Shown here piece after piece: positions 22,813 through 33,627 of a stretch of 64,000 bases of DNA (position 1 is its first letter; the number at the start of each line of letters is the position of its first letter). The position numbers were made by a program, and so were the translations under genes. The notes under the pieces are model-generated. The model searched no databases. It was not told the origin of the DNA and worked only from the letters and a program-made list of their open reading frames with translations. This DNA comes from Trichaptum fuscoviolaceum (lineage: Eukaryota; Basidiomycota; Agaricomycetes; Hymenochaetales; Trichaptaceae): positions 648,770 to 712,769 of the forward strand of contig CAJSYZ010000010.1 of NCBI GenBank assembly GCA_910574455.1. The letters run 5' to 3'.

Positions 22813-25096
22813 ATGCAATCTTTATATGACCGCGAAGAGTTGTACGTGCAGGATCTTGAAGGCGACATCGGACAGCGAGCTACGGCATTTCTACATCACT
22901 GCTACATGTCCTCAACGTCTTCTTTGCCTTCGAACTCGACATACACAATGTCTAATATCCCCGGAGCTGGTCGTATCATTGACAAGTTCATATACTCTAA
23001 GGGAGGCCGGCTTTTGCAAGTCGCGATGGATAGGCTTGCCCATCGAATGGGCATGGGTCCGATAGCCTGTGCACAGCGAATCGAGAAGCTGCTGCAATAC
23101 CGACGTGTTCAGAAGCTTTATCTGATATTCATGGAAGAACCTTTGATTGGTTTCCGGCAAGGAGTTGCGGACGAAGAGGACATCCAGATGATTTCTAAGG
23201 AGTGCCTGAAGTTGGTGAACTTCGTCATGTACGTACCGAGTCATAACTCGTCCATTTATCCTCATTCGCTGATTTGTTGATTATCGCTATGCATAGAACC
23301 GAGATAGAATCAAACCAGATTCTCGCTCTGTGGTGTATAAAGGATCTTATCGTCCGCCATCCGGGGCTCAGTCATTGCCTTAGCGATCCTGACGTCGTTG
23401 GCCAATTCGTTTCCCTCAATCAAGAGGTATCACAATTCACTCTTCTACTTCAACAAACCCTCTCGTATATTCAGAATCGTGACCGAGAACGCTCGCGAGT
23501 CCTTGAACTCCTCGATGAAGAGGGCCTAGGTCCGACAGCGATAGTTGACCGCATTAATGAGTCACTTCAAAAGCACCATCTTCACAAATTGCATACACTC
23601 GTGATGGGCTACGACCTTAACTCGAAAGGCAAATACAGAGGAATAATTAATGAGGTCGATGAGAATTGCAGACAACTTCTCATATATTTACAGTAAGTGG
23701 CTATGCTACTGTAACATGGGATAGTTGAGCTCACATGTATCAGGACTGAGAATATACCAACACAAATCAAGATACTGAAGCAAATCCGTGATCTCACGAC
23801 GGATAACCCAGGTCTGGACTGCTGCTTCTACAAATACCTGGATACCTTCAGGGAGGTCTCAGCAAAATCCGGGGCCACTGCAATTCTAAAAGCCGAGCTG
23901 AAGAAGACTATGGTCTCTATCAGCGATAATGACTCAAGCTCACGCAAAGAAGTTAACTGCCCTTCTTCTGAGAGAAGGATGCGGGCCGGCCGCTCTTGTG
24001 AATTGCATCCGCTCCGATCTATCGAGCGATACGCTCGGGATCCTATTCACCTTGTTGGTTGGCTGCGATTTGCTCGGCATGCAAGCGTATCATTTAGATG
24101 CGAAGGCTACTGGCAACAATTGTGACCGTTTAATGGCATATGTATCGTGAGTCTTCAACAGGTTGATTTGTGTCTCCTTTTCTAAATGGGATCAAGGTTG
24201 TCAAAATCGCATTCGCTCCAGTCTTTAGTACTGAGCGAGATTGAGTCCCTGGTTAAGACGCACCGGGGTCTCAGCTGCTGCTTCAAAACACCATCGAACC
24301 TACTGACATTTACCGAGCTTATGCAACGAAACGGATCACGAATTAAACCGCACATAGCAAGCGTTCTGGAGTGTATCTTGGGAAGCAATCTTGAAGCAGA
24401 TTCCCTATTAAGAGATCTGATTACTGCTAATGGTTACAGTGAAGATGCTCTGCTTCCTTTCATGTCCACAAAGCGGATAAGAGATGCCCTCAAAGATCGA
24501 CCCAAGGACAAAATACTAGCCTTACTGCGCGATTTATCAACCACATATCTATTGGATGGCTTCGGAGACGATGTTGCAGTGTTACGAAGAAGTTGTATAG
24601 AGCTCATGGATGTAATAACGTGCGTTTCGTTATGGTCTTTTCCGACCTTCGTTATTGACTATTACACAGTTCACATGGGAGATCCGAGGCCCTTCTCAAA
24701 ATACTGGCCTTAAAGAATCTCGAACAAATTTTACTTGAGTTTCCGGATCTTATACTTTACTTCGTGAAGGAATACTCCGGTATTATCAACGAGTGGCACG
24801 ACTCGAAGTCTGCCGACCTGGCACCCGAGATCAGACAACTTATGAAGTCGATTGCAGACTTGGTGAAACCGAAAATGGCATTCTTGTCGTCGACTGACTG
24901 GACAAGAAGTATGTTCATCGACCATATATTCGTGTCTGCCTTCCAAACGCTAGGTATCGAAGAGAATCTCTTGAAAAGCCACATGCGGTGGAATTCAGAT
25001 GCGACAACAGTGGATTATAATGATCGCATAGCCGACTCGTCGCTTCATCTTGAAGCACAGATGCCCACTTTGTTGATTGATTGGAAGCTAGATTAA
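22813..25096 (+). CDS. Exon-repeat helical protein of unknown family, with apparent frameshift
   Basis: Five exons (22813-23228, 23297-23692, 23744-24146, 24197-24619, 24670-25096) all meet at phase 2. Exons 2-4 each encode one copy of a 130-140-residue helical repeat; exon 1 carries its second half and exon 5 a diverged first half. Shared positions are a PGL(S/D)xC(C/L)-like start (HPGLSHC, NPGLDCC, HRGLSCC), then EGLGPTAIVDRI / EGCGPAALVNCI / GMGPIACAQRI, a hydrophobic LHTLVMGYDL / LFTLLVGCDL, and a closing LLIYL / LMAYV / LMDVI just before the intron. Exon 3 is 403 nt, not a multiple of three, and its reading frame changes between about 23902 and 23990, so as given the protein stops at 24122. 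That could be a sequencing error or true decay. No known domain is recognised; no signal peptide or membrane span. Confidence 0.55.
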
Positions 25097-25379
25097 AGTT
25101 TAAACAGCCAAGCTTTCAAAATGTGAAAATCTCTCATTCTCTTGTATTTGTACCTCTTTTTTCAAGTTGTATTTGTACCGGCCAGTTCGACAATCAAACA
25201 AGTGTTTTCCGTGGGCCGTTTGTCCCTCTAAAGTCTGAAACGGGGATGGATTCCATATCTTCTCTTCATTTCCGAAACGTGACGCATAGACTCCCGTGCT
25301 CTTGTATAATTTCTAGATCGTTATATGAGCTTGGGTCAAGCGTAAAGAAATATTACGAGACCGGTTAACACTTGAGCAG

Positions 25380-25697
25380 ATGTGTCAAGAAGAAATGTTT
25401 CTCAAAAAGAAAATAAATGAAGGTGAAAGTGAAAGTAGAGCTGCTGCAAACAAAGACGCTTTTAATGGCTTCATGATGACTCTACAAAGAAGGATGCTCA
25501 CGAAGGATGTTACTAGAGGTGCGTGCAAGCCCATTTCAACACCTGATGGAATGATATATACGTGTTGGTTGCGACAAGAGGCGGAGCTTGTGACATACCT
25601 TCCGCAATTTATGACAACGCGCAAAATTTCGAATGGTCAGTCAGACGGGCTCGCGCATGTCTTTTGTTCCGCGTCAGGTATGGTACGTAGTAGATGA
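25380..25697 (+). CDS. Hypothetical ORF, 105 codons
   Basis: An ATG-initiated frame with charged, helical character (FLKKKINEGESESRAAANKD, then MTLQRRMLTKDV). It lies between the exon-repeat gene and the second 6-Cys gene, and its 3' end overlaps the latter on the opposite strand. I do not recognise it, no introns are evident, and it may be chance. Confidence 0.2.
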   Translation: MCQEEMFLKKKINEGESESRAAANKDAFNGFMMTLQRRMLTKDVTRGACKPISTPDGMIYTCWLRQEAELVTYLPQFMTTRKISNGQSDGLAHVFCSASGMVRSR

Positions 25698-25931
25698 ATA
25701 CGAAGCACGTACAATGATAGCAGGCCAGATTCCAAAAGCACCTGAACAAGTGAGGGGTTCGCAGCAGGTACCCAGGACATCAACGACGCTACCGTTCCCA
25801 GCTGCATCAACGATCTCGCATGCATTGTGCAGATTTAGGCATGAAGTGCTTTGAGGTTCAGGTGCAGGATGAGACATGCACGTCGATGCAAGGAGGAGGC
25901 TAGAGAAGACGGCGAGCGCGTGATAGATCAT
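25637..25931 (-). CDS. Small secreted 6-Cys protein, copy 2 (knottin-like spacing)
   Basis: Two exons (25931-25713 and 25660-25637) with a 52-nt intron (GTACGT donor, CTGAC branch point) give about 80 residues. A signal peptide (MIYHALAVFSSLLLASTC) precedes a His/Pro/Ser linker. The mature region has six cysteines spaced C-x6-C-x17-CC-x4-C-x12-C and the motif LGTCCEPLTCSG, nearly identical to copy 1 at 13527-13837. The intron lies at the equivalent phase-0 position just before the last Cys (TCAS against TCAQ). The two are paralogs about 12 kb apart on the same strand. The mature loops differ greatly, so only the cysteine frame is conserved. The function is unknown. Confidence 0.7.
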
Positions 25932-26558
25932 CTTTAAGAAGTCCTCCGATTTTGAACGAACTCTTAATGATTTCTAGAAGACCAGCACAGTATTTATACT
26001 CGTCTACCCTTTCGCACCTAGTATAACATTAAGCAGAACGAGAAATCATGCGGAAGTCCGTACAACTCCAGTCAGGTACGTGGAGTAGAAAGGCAAACCC
26101 GTGTAACAAACTAGGTATGCGAAACTCCGAGCAAAGCATCCTATAAACCCGACACTTCATCCCCATTCATGGTTCGGGGAGAAGCGGGTGTTTCACTCGA
26201 GCGACGTGTTGATACTCAGCAGCGACGGAGAGATCGGTGTTTGGCTAGAGGAAAATTTTGTTTGAGCCTGAAATTCAAGTATTCTGAGCAGAGGTGACTA
26301 GGCCAGAGGCAACGGCGCTGTTTCGTTCCTAGACGCAGTTAAGCACATTTCCGTTTCCTGATACCGTATAATATAGGTAAGCCAGCATGGCGAGCAATCA
26401 GGAGTGTAGTGAGGTAGTAGTGAAACATCGTTTGAACTTTGGACAAAGAAGTTGACCTCCAATATTTGATATTTCCCACGCACGAAAAGTTACCTTCTGG
26501 AATCTGTAGCACTCTCTTATCATTACTCCTCTCCACAATTCTAGACATCTGGATAACA
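25932..26558. other. Divergent intergenic region
   Basis: This gap separates the 6-Cys gene (-) and the small basic protein gene (+), so it should contain both promoters. No coding signal is seen. Confidence 0.35.
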
Positions 26559-27059
26559 ATGCGCTTGACAGGAGTTGCCCCGCCGACAAAACAGGCCGTC
26601 AGCGCTGTCCTGGGTGTTCTCAAGACAAAACCTCAAGGCGCGTCGACGAAAGAAATATTCTATACCGCACGATCGCCATATTTCTTGGCTGCACGTCGCG
26701 CAGCGGAGAAGAAAGAGAAAGGCGCGAATGTTCAGTTAGCGAAAGGGCCGGCCATCCAATCCATATCGTGAGTAATGCTGAGCCTCCTTTACACGGCTGC
26801 GAAGCTGAAGAATCATGCCAGTTACCTGAAGAACACCGTTCTTAAACGCCTTCTATACAAAGGCGTTGTTGAGAAGTTCCACGAGAAGAAACCAGCAAAG
26901 AAAGTTGAAACTTCGAGTTCAAGCAAAGATGCACGAACCAAGTCGACACCAACTAGCAGCGCGAAGCTTGCATGGCTGTGGAGAATAAAGGACACTTCGT
27001 CCGGACCAAATGCACCTTCACTTGAAAATGTTGCTGTACCTGTCGCGGGAAGCTCGTGA
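26559..27059 (+). CDS. Small basic protein (148 aa), possibly mitochondrial
   Basis: Two exons (26559-26767 and 26822-27059) with a 54-nt intron (GTGAGT ... GCCAG) join in phase 2 and give 148 residues. The N-terminus (MRLTGVAPPTKQAVSAVLGVL) is followed by TKEIFYTARSPYFLAARRAAE and, across the intron, SYLKNTVLKRLLYKGVVEKF, which looks like a winged-helix-like or ribosomal-protein-like core. The tail is Ser/Thr/Ala-rich and contains LAWLWRIKD. It is strongly basic with no acidic N-terminal run. A mitochondrial or ribosome-associated role would fit composition and size, but I cannot assign a family. The start was chosen for its AACAATG context and because the upstream in-frame extension looks non-coding. 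Confidence 0.6.
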
Positions 27060-28044
27060 AATGGCCTCGCGTAGTATTAAGAGGAAGGTTCGGTTTGTCG
27101 TACGAAATGTGTACGTCTGTTGACATAGCTAAGCCCAAGTACTGATCGTCATTATTTAGATTATATAGCGTTTAATGAAACCCATCTTTGTTCAATGTCA
27201 ATCTGGGCACGATTTCAGAGTCGACCGTACTTTTGAGGTCGGTGCGGAGACGGAGATTTGAGATTTCGCGTTACAAAAAAGAGAGGGTCTGTGATAACTC
27301 CTTCCGGTATGTCCAGTATGTTGCTGTTTCACGACTATCGTATGTCTTCTTACATCTCCTATTTCCTTCTGTAGAGCAACGCCCACTTACTTTGAGAACA
27401 TCATAATATGGTCGTTTCTAATATAGTCGTACTCATGGCATGACGGTTCGGACCAACTCTACTTCATCTCTTGCAGGACTCGTTGTTCGGCCAATGTGAT
27501 TGGGGCCTTGTCGACATGAAGTCGCAGTTCTGTATGCCGGGCTTCGGTTGGACCTAGAGAGGGCCCTCGTCTTACCCTCGGTCTACAACCACCTGATCTG
27601 CGAAATCTTCAAATCCTGCATCTTGCCGAGCCTCCAAGTCCTCGGTCCGTAGTACGTTCCACGAACTTCAGTCAATCGAGGGAGTTTAGCGCGTTTGTGT
27701 ACATTTTACGACATACTAAGGTCTTAACCTCCCCACACTATCAGCACACCAACGTGCTCGGAAACTTACTCTGGGCGCCTTTTTCTCGCCTCCGACTGCC
27801 GATGGGCTCGAAGTCTAAACGTCATAAGATGCTCGGAAAAGCAGCTCTGGCCGTCTGTAGGCTCTTCGGATCGGCTGTCAACTGATGCTCTATGCATTAA
27901 TGAACGCAAACCTCCGTAAGATTCGGCGGACCTGCGTAAGCCGCTTGGATTTCCGTTCACCATATGCTCTCTCCAGGTCATTATTACTCTCCTATGTGCG
28001 TTCACGACTTGGATTTCCTTCTTTCTTCCCTTTCCGGCTCATAG
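27060..28044. other. Intergenic, no resolved gene
   Basis: No gene could be assembled. A short ATG frame at 27802-27885 (MGSKSKRHKMLGKAALAV...) might be an upstream exon of the fragment at 28045, but phases could not be settled. Confidence 0.25.
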
Positions 28045-28278
28045 GATGGATCAGCGCTCAGCAGACCTACCGGGCCGACGTTCAAGGAAAAACTGTTCAG
28101 GATGGCAATGAATTCCGATGTCCAGATTTCCCGCCTTCTATTGCTTTCTCCGTACGTCGTCTATCTCATTCACGTCGCGCGAGGATTTTGCGGAGTTGAA
28201 GTCCGTAAACCTCGACTAACTCCTTTTTTCTCGCAGAATTTCATCAGGCGTCCTTCTCCGCCGCCGATGAAAAAATAA
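28045..28278 (+). CDS. Probable 3' part of a small spliced gene
   Basis: Two coding-like pieces, 28045-28151 (WISAQQTYRADVQGKTVQDG...) and 28237-28278 (NFIRRPSPPPMKK, then TAA), are linked by a model intron with GTACGT donor, CTAAC branch point and CGCAG acceptor, joining in phase 0. The quality of the intron argues that this is transcribed. The 5' exon is unresolved; one option is a donor at about 27979 giving a phase-1 join. No family is recognised. Confidence 0.35.
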   Translation, partial: DGSALSRPTGPTFKEKLFRMAMNSDVQISRLLLLSPYVVYLIHVARGFCGVEVRKPRLTPFFSQNFIRRPSPPPMKK

Positions 28279-30271
28279 ACCAGTGCACTTGTTTCAATTT
28301 CAAGCTTTTTCTAAAAAATCGCAAGTTTGGGAATTAGTCCTTAAGCTCAGGAATGTTTTGTATGTAGAACCCTGATAATTCATGAAGTTGATATCGACTA
28401 ATATCTCCGGTCTGCGTTTGTGTTGCACAAGTCTCGAACTAAGCCTGTGTATGGAATGATGGCTATCTTGTTCTCTGCCAATGTACACAACTCTGGTCTT
28501 TTGTCTCACTGCTTGCAGGTGCAACGTGCAACTTGGTGCACAAACGTAGTCTGTACCCTCCCTTCTCATATCATCATCATTCACTCTGAGGTTCAGCCCT
28601 TCTGCAGCACCTTGGATCCCCGGCGTCTCAACACCTAATAGCCGAGATTTAGAGCATGTTCCTCATGCAACCTCATGCAACTTGAAATCTCGACGTCGGG
28701 CTCTACCCATGTCAGACTTTTGTTCTGTTAAATACCATAATGAAGGTCAGTCACCCTTCGCATACAATTCTAAACTCGTTAAAAATGCTTTAGCGGGCAC
28801 TGATAGGGTGGGGGAATCATAGACTCGGACGTGACTACTGCCATACCCTTACAGCAGACCTAGGCGGGAGATCTTTGTTTCCCGCCATGACCCATGGGTA
28901 CGATCACTTACCAATTTGCACTTTTCCGGATGGTCACTGCAGCCAATGTCCCTTGACACGTCTTTCCCTCTCAAAAACCAAGTATCAAGTGCTATCTGGG
29001 GACGCAATAATCAGGCGTACGGGACATGGCGATCACGATGCCGTCCGTGGAGATGCGCAAAACCGATGATACGGATATTCAAACCGTAGAATAAGAAGGC
29101 GAGGAGGAAAAAAAAAAGCAACTTTAGCGCTTTCTCACATTTCGACCGCCTTCATGGAAGATAAGGATTTGCGTAGTCCGTTGGCTCAATCAGGAAATCC
29201 CCGATGGATTGAATCCCATGCTCGTAAGTTACTGCAGCAAATACATAATTAGTAGCTGCACTAACTTGCTTGCAATAGTACAGGACGGAAGTTTAACCGA
29301 CTTCTTTCTTTAAAGTGATTTGAAGGACAAGAATCATTCACAGTACCGGATCACCGGGCGAGAGGAAGTGAGTGTCGGACGACATGAGGATCGACAGAAT
29401 CTTATGGTTGTCCAGTCATGTCGTAAAAGGCGCCGAGAGCGAAACTCGATAAACCGAGAGGGTGCCGAATATTGACGGTGCTTGCAAGTCATTCTCACGT
29501 ATCAAGGTAGATAAAAGGAAAGTTACTCATGAGAATTGCAGGAGGTCCTCCAAGCCAGGCCGTATCCCAGCCTGAGATATACAAGCTCAAGCACCAGATT
29601 CCAGCCAATGACCAGATGTTTGAATTCGTCGACAGCAAATATCAGCGCTAATCTTCAAGTTAGCATCGCCAACACGGCGTTCTAGGCAAACTTCTGGGTC
29701 TCTTCGGGTAAAGGGTCATATACTAGGTTCAAGATCAGGAAGACTGATAACCACTAGTAATGGGCCATTTTCGCCGCTGGCTGTCAGGGCCGCCCTGGAA
29801 ACGAACAACAATACGATGTGCACACACACATGTATAGTCACCCATCGTGATAAATGCTCTGCAAACACACTTGAGCTGCACTGAACTGGCTATATAGAAA
29901 TCTGAAGTTATGTGTGCTGAAGAGCGCAGAAATTGATGCCAAGAGAGCTCGAGGGAAGGAAGCGGTGTACAGGGCCGGGCTGTGAATGATCGACGGGATT
30001 TCCTTTTGGAGCGATATTAGCACTGTTATGGCGCTTATACCCGATGCCACCGCTCACGGACGGTCATGCCAGCCCTACGTATAACATCTCACCTTCGGGC
30101 GGCTAGCGCCTGCCCAGGCCTTTATCAACTCAACTGCCTGCACTTCAAGAACTTCCTCCTCCCATCATTGTCTCCACTGTTCCCCTACCTTCTTCCGCCC
30201 CTCTTCACTCGTCCCACGCATTCCTTTGCTCGGACAGTCCACGTTCACGGCTACTTGCCTCGACATCAAAG
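28279..30271. other. Intergenic, about 2 kb, no gene seen
   Basis: No coding segment with protein character on either strand. The last few hundred bases before 30272 are pyrimidine-rich and should contain the promoter and leader of MAG copy 1. Confidence 0.35.
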
Positions 30272-31938
30272 ATGCAGAGCTTAATTGTCCTTTCCTCACT
30301 CGCTGCTGGCGCGTTAGCCCAGACGTACAGCGCGACCTATCTGCCGTCGAATGCTCCAAACCAGAGTGAGCAGGGCCAGTCCGGCACCAACAAATGTGGC
30401 ACGGGTCATAGTGACACGTCGATGTGTCAAAATGCATACTGTGAGTGTTGCGCATCTCTGGCATGGTCGAGCTAAACCAAACAAATTCTTGGATAGTAAA
30501 CTCGGTGGACGATTTCTGCCTTTTCGCGCCTCCAAGCCCTGGTCCGGATTCAGTCATCGGAAACACTGAGGTGAGCTGTTGTTGCAAATTTCCTCGTCCG
30601 ACGGCGTGGCAATCGCCAGGCGGTCTTATCTGGCCTCCGGGCCCAGTAGTGGGAGTAGATACGGCGAAAGCTACCCGATCACCGTGAGGTGCGGGCATAC
30701 GCTACCCGTATTGATGCGAAGCGTCAAGCAATGCACTAAAGAGGCGGTGGCACCGCGTGGAAGTGGCTTTTAGTCCTGTGCTAGGAAGTTTATCACTAAA
30801 GAGATGTCTTGATCCTTATATCTTTCAAAATTCACATGGTCGACTATAGTGGAATGCTCAATACTGACTGCTTCGTTATTATAGCGTATTGAGGTAGCGT
30901 GGTGCATGAAGGTCAGTGCATAGTTTTGTTCTGAATCTACCCCAACTAATACATGTGTCGGAAACACAGGATGGTTATGGAACTCGTCTCATTCCGGACG
31001 GCACTATTCAAGGCGCACACTTCGTCCAGACCCCGGACTACGTGCAGGTCACCGGCATCGGTGATCTCACTAAGATCAATGTTCCCAAGGGTGATGCAGG
31101 AGGAGAACTCGATCCCCATGGTGCAGACGGCAATGGCAACCCTATTGGCGGTCTTGTCTTCTCCAGCGCATTCGGACAGCTTGCTCAGCTGCATGAGTGG
31201 ACAAACTTCGTGTCCGACTCTGAATTCTGCTTCCGTGGATGCAAGGACGGATCTAAGGCACCTGCACTGTGCCAGCACATCTACGACGTGATGGGTTGTG
31301 AATGGAACATGCCCGGGGACTACAGCGCGGGTGTCTTCGAGCGCTGCTTGGGTGACACTGGTGAGCCGATGGGCGTGTACGGTGCATCGACCTTCCACCA
31401 GGGTGACCCGGTGACTCCTCCGGCCCACGCTGCACCTGCAACAAGTCAGTGCACACCCACTAGCACGATCGGCAATGGTCTGGCGGTCAGCGCGACTACG
31501 ACTTCTACGTCCAGTGGTGTCAGTGCGACAACAACTTCTGTGGGTGCTTCTTCCACTTCCAGCTCTGGTTCGACATCGGGAACGAGTTCTGGGGCGAGTA
31601 CCGGCAGGATCACTTCGTCTGCATTATCATCGGTGAGCTGGAAAGGATGTTCGATAGGGCTCGCTTCAGAACTTTCATTTCTGTCTCGTAGCGACTATTT
31701 TCATTCGTTCTCTTATGAATATCGTCTAGTGGGATACATGCTGACGTCCATCTTTTCTCAGGGTACTCAAACTTCAGGCTCAACTACTAAATCGTCCTCG
31801 AGCTCGGGTAGCACACCGACTTCGTCAAATGCAGCGGGTGCTCGACTTGACCGCGCGACACTTGGCGGCTTCTCCGTCGTTGTTGCAGGGTTAGTCACGC
31901 TCTTCGGGGCCCTGGCTGGTGGCATCACGCTTTTATAA
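30272..31938 (+). CDS. 'Macrofage activating glycoprotein'-like secreted protein, copy 1
   Basis: Five exons (30272-30440, 30497-30570, 30885-30911, 30970-31632, 31762-31938) give 369 residues. A signal peptide (MQSLIVLSSLAAGALAQ) precedes the conserved family region: TYLPSNAPNQSEQGQ, MCQNAYLNSVDDFCLFAPP, the microexon peptide RIEVAWCMK, GYGTRLIPDGTIQGAHFVQT, GGELDPHGADGNGNPIGG, and FCFRGCKDGSKAPALCQHIY with several cysteines. A Ser/Thr-rich mucin-like stretch follows, then a C-terminal hydrophobic tail (FSVVVAGLVTLFGALAGG) as in GPI-anchored proteins, so cell-wall or plasma-membrane display is expected. Intron 2 is 314 nt, five times the local norm. The last intron is 129 nt, a multiple of three with no stop, so its retention would leave an open frame. 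A paralog lies at 54889-56435. Confidence 0.85.
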
Positions 31939-33627
31939 GCGTTTTGATGTTTGACTGTCTAAGATTCGGATAAAAGTATCCTATACGGACAGATCTGATT
32001 TGCGACGATGATAATGGACGATCTTTCGGATCTACTATCCGATGTTATTCTTGGTGACGACTTCATGACTTTCCCTCTACACTTTCCTCTATATTTTACA
32101 TGACATTATAGGACTTTGTCTTTCTTTTCTTGAGTATATTTGACCGTCCTCCTTCAGAGCCTTCTATCGCCTAAGGAGCCGCGTCGTCCATTCTTTGCAC
32201 ATAGTCTCTCTTTTCACTCATTCTCGGTATTGTCTCTGGATTATTCGCGGATTGTTTAATTTCTTGCTTCTACACACCACCACCACTTCCTACCTTCTAC
32301 ATACTATTTTCTGCTTAGGATATTGGCTTCTATATATCCTTACATATCTTTCTTCAAACTTGTGGATAATGTAATGGTTGCACGTTAACGGATACGTTGA
32401 AGACTTGAGACGTCATTATAATCTGAATGCGTGGGAATATTTTGATTGACAGTGAAACAAACAACTGTTTCCGTCGTCGCGTTGAACGTCGGCCTCCCAC
32501 CTTTGTATCCTTAGCTTTCCTAAGTTCTAACTATTTCTTGAAGCGAATACTAAGATCTCAATTGCCAGTGATCGAATGCCTGACGGATCTGTGGTCGGTG
32601 GTTTGTCTTCAACCTTCCTTTCGTCTGGATGAATGTCGCCTTCATTGCTTCAGTATGCCACCTTGGATAGGAATGGAACATTGTCCCCAAACTGGTCGAC
32701 GTCTGGTCGAACTGATTTGACCTCGCCGTTGAAGAACGTCAAGGGGATGTTGGACTGGTGGATAGTGGATGCTGGGCTAGTTAGTTATGTTGTCCAGCTT
32801 CTTCAAATTATTCGCGTGCGTTATCAATTTATGGCCAAGATTGCGCTATCGCTACCTCCCGTCTATCTTATTAGCAGAGATTTACAACTATGATGTGGCT
32901 ATAATTATGTACGCTGGCTGTGTGATCAGCGCTTCTATCTTGGGCTCTCAACGCACATAACACGCCTCTCGTGACTCGCGTACCACCCGCCGTGGCAAAT
33001 CAGAATGTTCTGTAAGGACGCTCTCAGTGATCAGCGAACCTGGCAGAAGATATCAATCTGCTCTTGGACCTTGTTCGTCGAGTGTCCCATGTGTCAGGTG
33101 AACTTGGCGGAGAGAGAATCCTCCTGACCCAGCTTCTCGTTCGGAATTCGTCGCTTCTCTGCAACTTCTATTGTCCATCCTCGGAAGTTGTTGTTCTACG
33201 GCAACAGTTCTAAACCTGCTTACTACCTCACCGCACCGAGTTTGACTGATACGCCAAGACCTTGTGCTCGAATACCAGCCTGCTCCTTACCTTATCTGCC
33301 TCCTCGTCGTGTGTACAAACGTCTTTTCTGTGACTTTACGCGTGGTTGACCAATCTTAAAATATAGACATCACGGCTGAAAGCTACCGGTCTTTCCGCCT
33401 AGACTGTTGTTGGAAGCACGCGTAGCACAGCGAGAAGCACACGTCCTTGTATAGAGCAGTGTGGTGCAGCAGCAAGGTACCACATCTCTTCGCCTTCGAA
33501 AGCCAAATGTTCATATCTAATTATATTACATACCAGTAGTTGGGGACGAATGCATATTGACCACCAGCTCTTAAAAGCATGGGACGTCGTCCAGGAATCG
33601 CCATCGTTCACAGGTCGTTGGAACGCT
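31939..33627. other. Intergenic, no gene seen
   Basis: About 1.7 kb with no convincing gene. The first part is T-rich and probably the MAG copy 1 3' UTR and terminator region. Confidence 0.35.

Noticed and set aside
30165..30698. 177-codon minus-strand open frame
   Set aside because: It overlaps MAG copy 1 exons 1-2 antisense and shows no family resemblance.
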